A stretch of 64,000 bases of DNA from Dendrophyllia cribrosa (Eukaryota > Cnidaria > Anthozoa > Scleractinia > Dendrophylliidae), in the NCBI GenBank assembly GCA_024195265.1, contig JAJLRJ010000009.1, positions 8,958,791 to 9,022,790 on the forward strand. The letters are read 5' to 3'. Made by a program: the position numbers and the translations under genes. Below are positions 62,628-64,000 of the stretch, one piece after another (the first letter of the stretch is position 1; the number at the start of each line of letters is the position of its first letter). The notes below the pieces were generated by a model. That model did not search any database, was not told the DNA's origin, and saw nothing but the letters and a program-made list of their open reading frames with translations.

Positions 62628-64000
62628 TGCACTTTGCTGGAATAGACCATTTTACAGTTGTTTGCTTTGCACCTTGACCTTTGAGTGAAAGTGAGGCTGG
62701 AGTTGACATTGTTTTGATACAAACCTTCCTGTTTTTCATAGGGAAGGAACGGGGTACCCATTGGGGAGTAAGGGTATTTTTTTATATTTTTTATTTGTTT
62801 TGTTTTGTTTTGTATGCTAGTTAGCATAAGAACAACATGACTGAAGTAAGGTTTCTATAAAAACAAGGTCAACTCCAGCCTCATTTCCACACAAAGGCCA
62901 GGTTACTAAGTAGACACTGTAAATTGATCTATCTAACAATTAGATTACGAGCTCGAGATTTCTATCGTGTGATAGTTGCAACTATCTTGGGATAGAAATC
63001 AAGAGCAAATAAGCTGAGGGCCTGTTTATTTGGCCTAGGGTACCCGAGACAGCCCCCCCCCCCCCCCCCCCCCCCGAGACAACTTTGCCAAGTGTTTATA
63101 TGAGAAATGTTGTCCCTGCTGACCGAGTCAAAGTTGACCCTACTTAAATATTCAAATCTAAATACAGCTATCATATACCTGTTCTTTTGACTTTGTTTCA
63201 CTCATTCGATCACTGTGGGCTTTGCTGGTCATTTTACTTCTTTAATGCCAATTTGTGCTCTTAAACCTAAAAACTTGACTTTGCATGACACGCAGAATGC
63301 CGTGAGTTGTCCCGGGTAGGCGAGCCAAAGTGTTTATATGAGAAAAAGTTGTCCCGCCTGCCAGGGTTACCCTACCTGCCGAGGCAAGGCAACTCGCCCA
63401 ACCAAGTTTTCTCGCCCCCCAAGACGAGTTCTCGATTCTCATGTAAACGGTTGGTTGAATTTTTCAAAGAATTATGTGAAAGTTAGCTCGGCCAGGGTAA
63501 CTTGGGGGGAGGGTTGTCTTGTGTACCCGAGACCAATTATAAACAAGCCCTAAATAATATTGTTTTAGTATAAATTTACTAGACGTTTAAAACCTAACAA
63601 CAAATACTGAAAACGCGAAGAAGTGGCCGCCATTAGGTTACTCACTCCACTCACACTTTCTACAACGGATATAGATAGTGAGTAGCGTAGCCAATAAGAG
63701 AACAGCATTTTATGATAGAACGCTAGTAGATTTATATTAATTTATATATGACTGATATAATGCATTACATAATTTTTATGGAACACCATAATAACACTGT
63801 CAGCGTTTGTGTTGATACAGTTAGAGTACAGATATTATTAGGCAAGAACGCATACGTAACAATAAAAGTATATTAACCCCCATCTTGAAATTATGACACT
63901 TACGATGACGCTGCACTGTGATTGAAGAAGAACGCAAAAGTTTCCAAAAATTCCTTCTCGGACTTCACGATGTCGTGAGCTTTGGCTTCAGCAGGAGGCT
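58154..64000 (-). CDS. ADPGK: ADP-dependent glucokinase (ADPGK) gene, 5'-partial, frame broken by one base
   Basis: Two exons on the minus strand: 64000-63904 (partial, donor GTAAGTG) and 59245-58154 (acceptor TTTCTTTACAG). The split codon joins in phase (TC + G), reading FAFFFNHSAAS then RYMTDKELF. The product would phosphorylate glucose to glucose-6-phosphate using ADP, a pfam04587 enzyme that is ER-associated in animals. Recognisable landmarks: HLLLEY and ANRLVLHSD, VVAGLHMLDNFPG, PIHFEMA, GMNEQELPNL, LTRLHIHTLAFQAI, CVAPVLVCTQVLQ, and the catalytic GGGGD near the end (TGGGGDHITAGG). The frame shifts at the A4 run at 58440-58443; one more A would join the two frames without a gap. A C-terminal LQV then TAG is plausible. 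It is convergent with the receptor gene. Confidence 0.87.
59259..59424. repeat. Foldback (hairpin) element in the ADPGK intron
   Basis: Left arm (TGTTGTGGTTTAAATTTTTC onward) and right arm (ending GAACCACAACACA) are near-perfect inverted copies of about 50 bp around a short AT-rich loop. It abuts the acceptor of the terminal ADPGK exon at about 14 bp and therefore overlaps the likely branch-point region. Confidence 0.75.
59930..60078. repeat. Foldback MITE, copy 2
   Basis: TTCCGATATATTAAAATTCA and its complement with GAGGCTTAGGGGAATAAAAC arms; related to 36676-36835. Confidence 0.75.
60316..60453 (+). pseudogene. N-terminal helix-turn-helix of a Tc1/mariner-type transposase
   Basis: ATG at 60316 encodes MPQPYSEDLRWRAVWMTQVL then GMKTEEVAIYLSISPRSIKR and FISAK, then TAG. 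The YSxDLRxRxV start and the IAxxLxxSxRTVxRxI-like helix are typical of Tc1/IS630 DNA-binding domains. The DDE/D domain is deleted. Complete as a 45-residue DNA-binding peptide. Confidence 0.7.
61094..61305 (+). repeat. 53-bp tandem repeat, four copies
   Basis: CTTCACATAACAC...GCATCTCACTTCACTGGCATTCAACCTCCTCAACA at 61094, 61147, 61200 and 61253, with one to three differences per unit. In the ADPGK intron. Confidence 0.95.
61788..62068. mobile_element. 281-bp MITE, copy 2 (TA target site)
   Basis: Same orientation and same 281-bp length as 55260-55540, TA on both sides (mariner/Tc1-type). It lies inside the ADPGK intron. Confidence 0.88.
62597..62626 (+). repeat. Poly-G tract (30 nt)
   Basis: Uninterrupted G run in the ADPGK intron. 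Confidence 0.9.
63018..63552. mobile_element. TIR element, about 535 bp
   Basis: GGGCCTGTTTAT...GTACCCGAGACA at the left and TGTACCCGAGACC...AAACAAGCCC at the right are imperfect inverted copies; GTACCCGAGAC is itself not inverted, so the arms are complex. C tract at 63053-63075. No coding sequence. Confidence 0.6.
63904..64000 (-). CDS. ADPGK: ADPGK upstream exon, cut by the window edge
   Basis: Reads PPAEAKAHDIVKSEKEFLET and then FAFFFNHSAAS, followed by donor GTAAGTG. The F-x-x-F-F and AAS/AAE context just before the glycine-rich part is typical of ADPGK. The start codon and earlier exons lie to the right of the window. Confidence 0.82.

Overview
This is AT-rich, intron-rich animal DNA, most likely from an anthozoan cnidarian such as a stony coral. 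The reasons are the type of receptor gene (leucine-rich repeats plus GCC2/GCC3 cysteine-rich modules plus many membrane segments), the very high density of cut-and-paste DNA transposons and short terminal-inverted-repeat (TIR) elements, and Penelope-type hammerhead-like motifs. The species assignment is an inference. All coding calls below come from reading splice signals and frames by eye.

Layout. (1) 1-5 kb is a nest of inverted-repeat elements. (2) 8,859-45,570, plus strand, is the 3' part of one large receptor-like gene: six LRR exons (four of exactly 72 nt, all phase 2), a link exon, two cysteine-rich exons, a 1.6-kb exon with most of the membrane segments, and a C-terminal exon. The 11 exons join in one open frame of 955 codons plus stop; the 5' end lies before the window. 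Its introns are packed with mobile DNA. The 15.6-kb intron (17,775-33,396) holds a tandem Harbinger pair, a RecQ helicase fragment, another Harbinger-type element with a nested insert, and a complete 7.74-kb Mutator-like (MULE) transposon with a perfect 10-bp target duplication and a three-exon transposase gene. (3) 45.6-58.1 kb is intergenic: TIR elements, two truncated non-LTR retrotransposons, a (TAG)n array, a ~190-bp satellite and a 57-bp minisatellite. (4) 58,154-64,000, minus strand, is the 3' part of an ADP-dependent glucokinase (ADPGK) gene, convergent with the receptor gene; two exons are visible and the gene continues past the window.

The host genes have no evident joint function. 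The receptor is a predicted surface protein and ADPGK is a sugar kinase of the glycolytic entry step. Three coding stretches (MULE transposase, ADPGK, RecQ fragment) are each broken by one single-base discrepancy lying in a run of A. This may be consensus-sequence error rather than true decay, and it should be settled before any of them is called a pseudogene.
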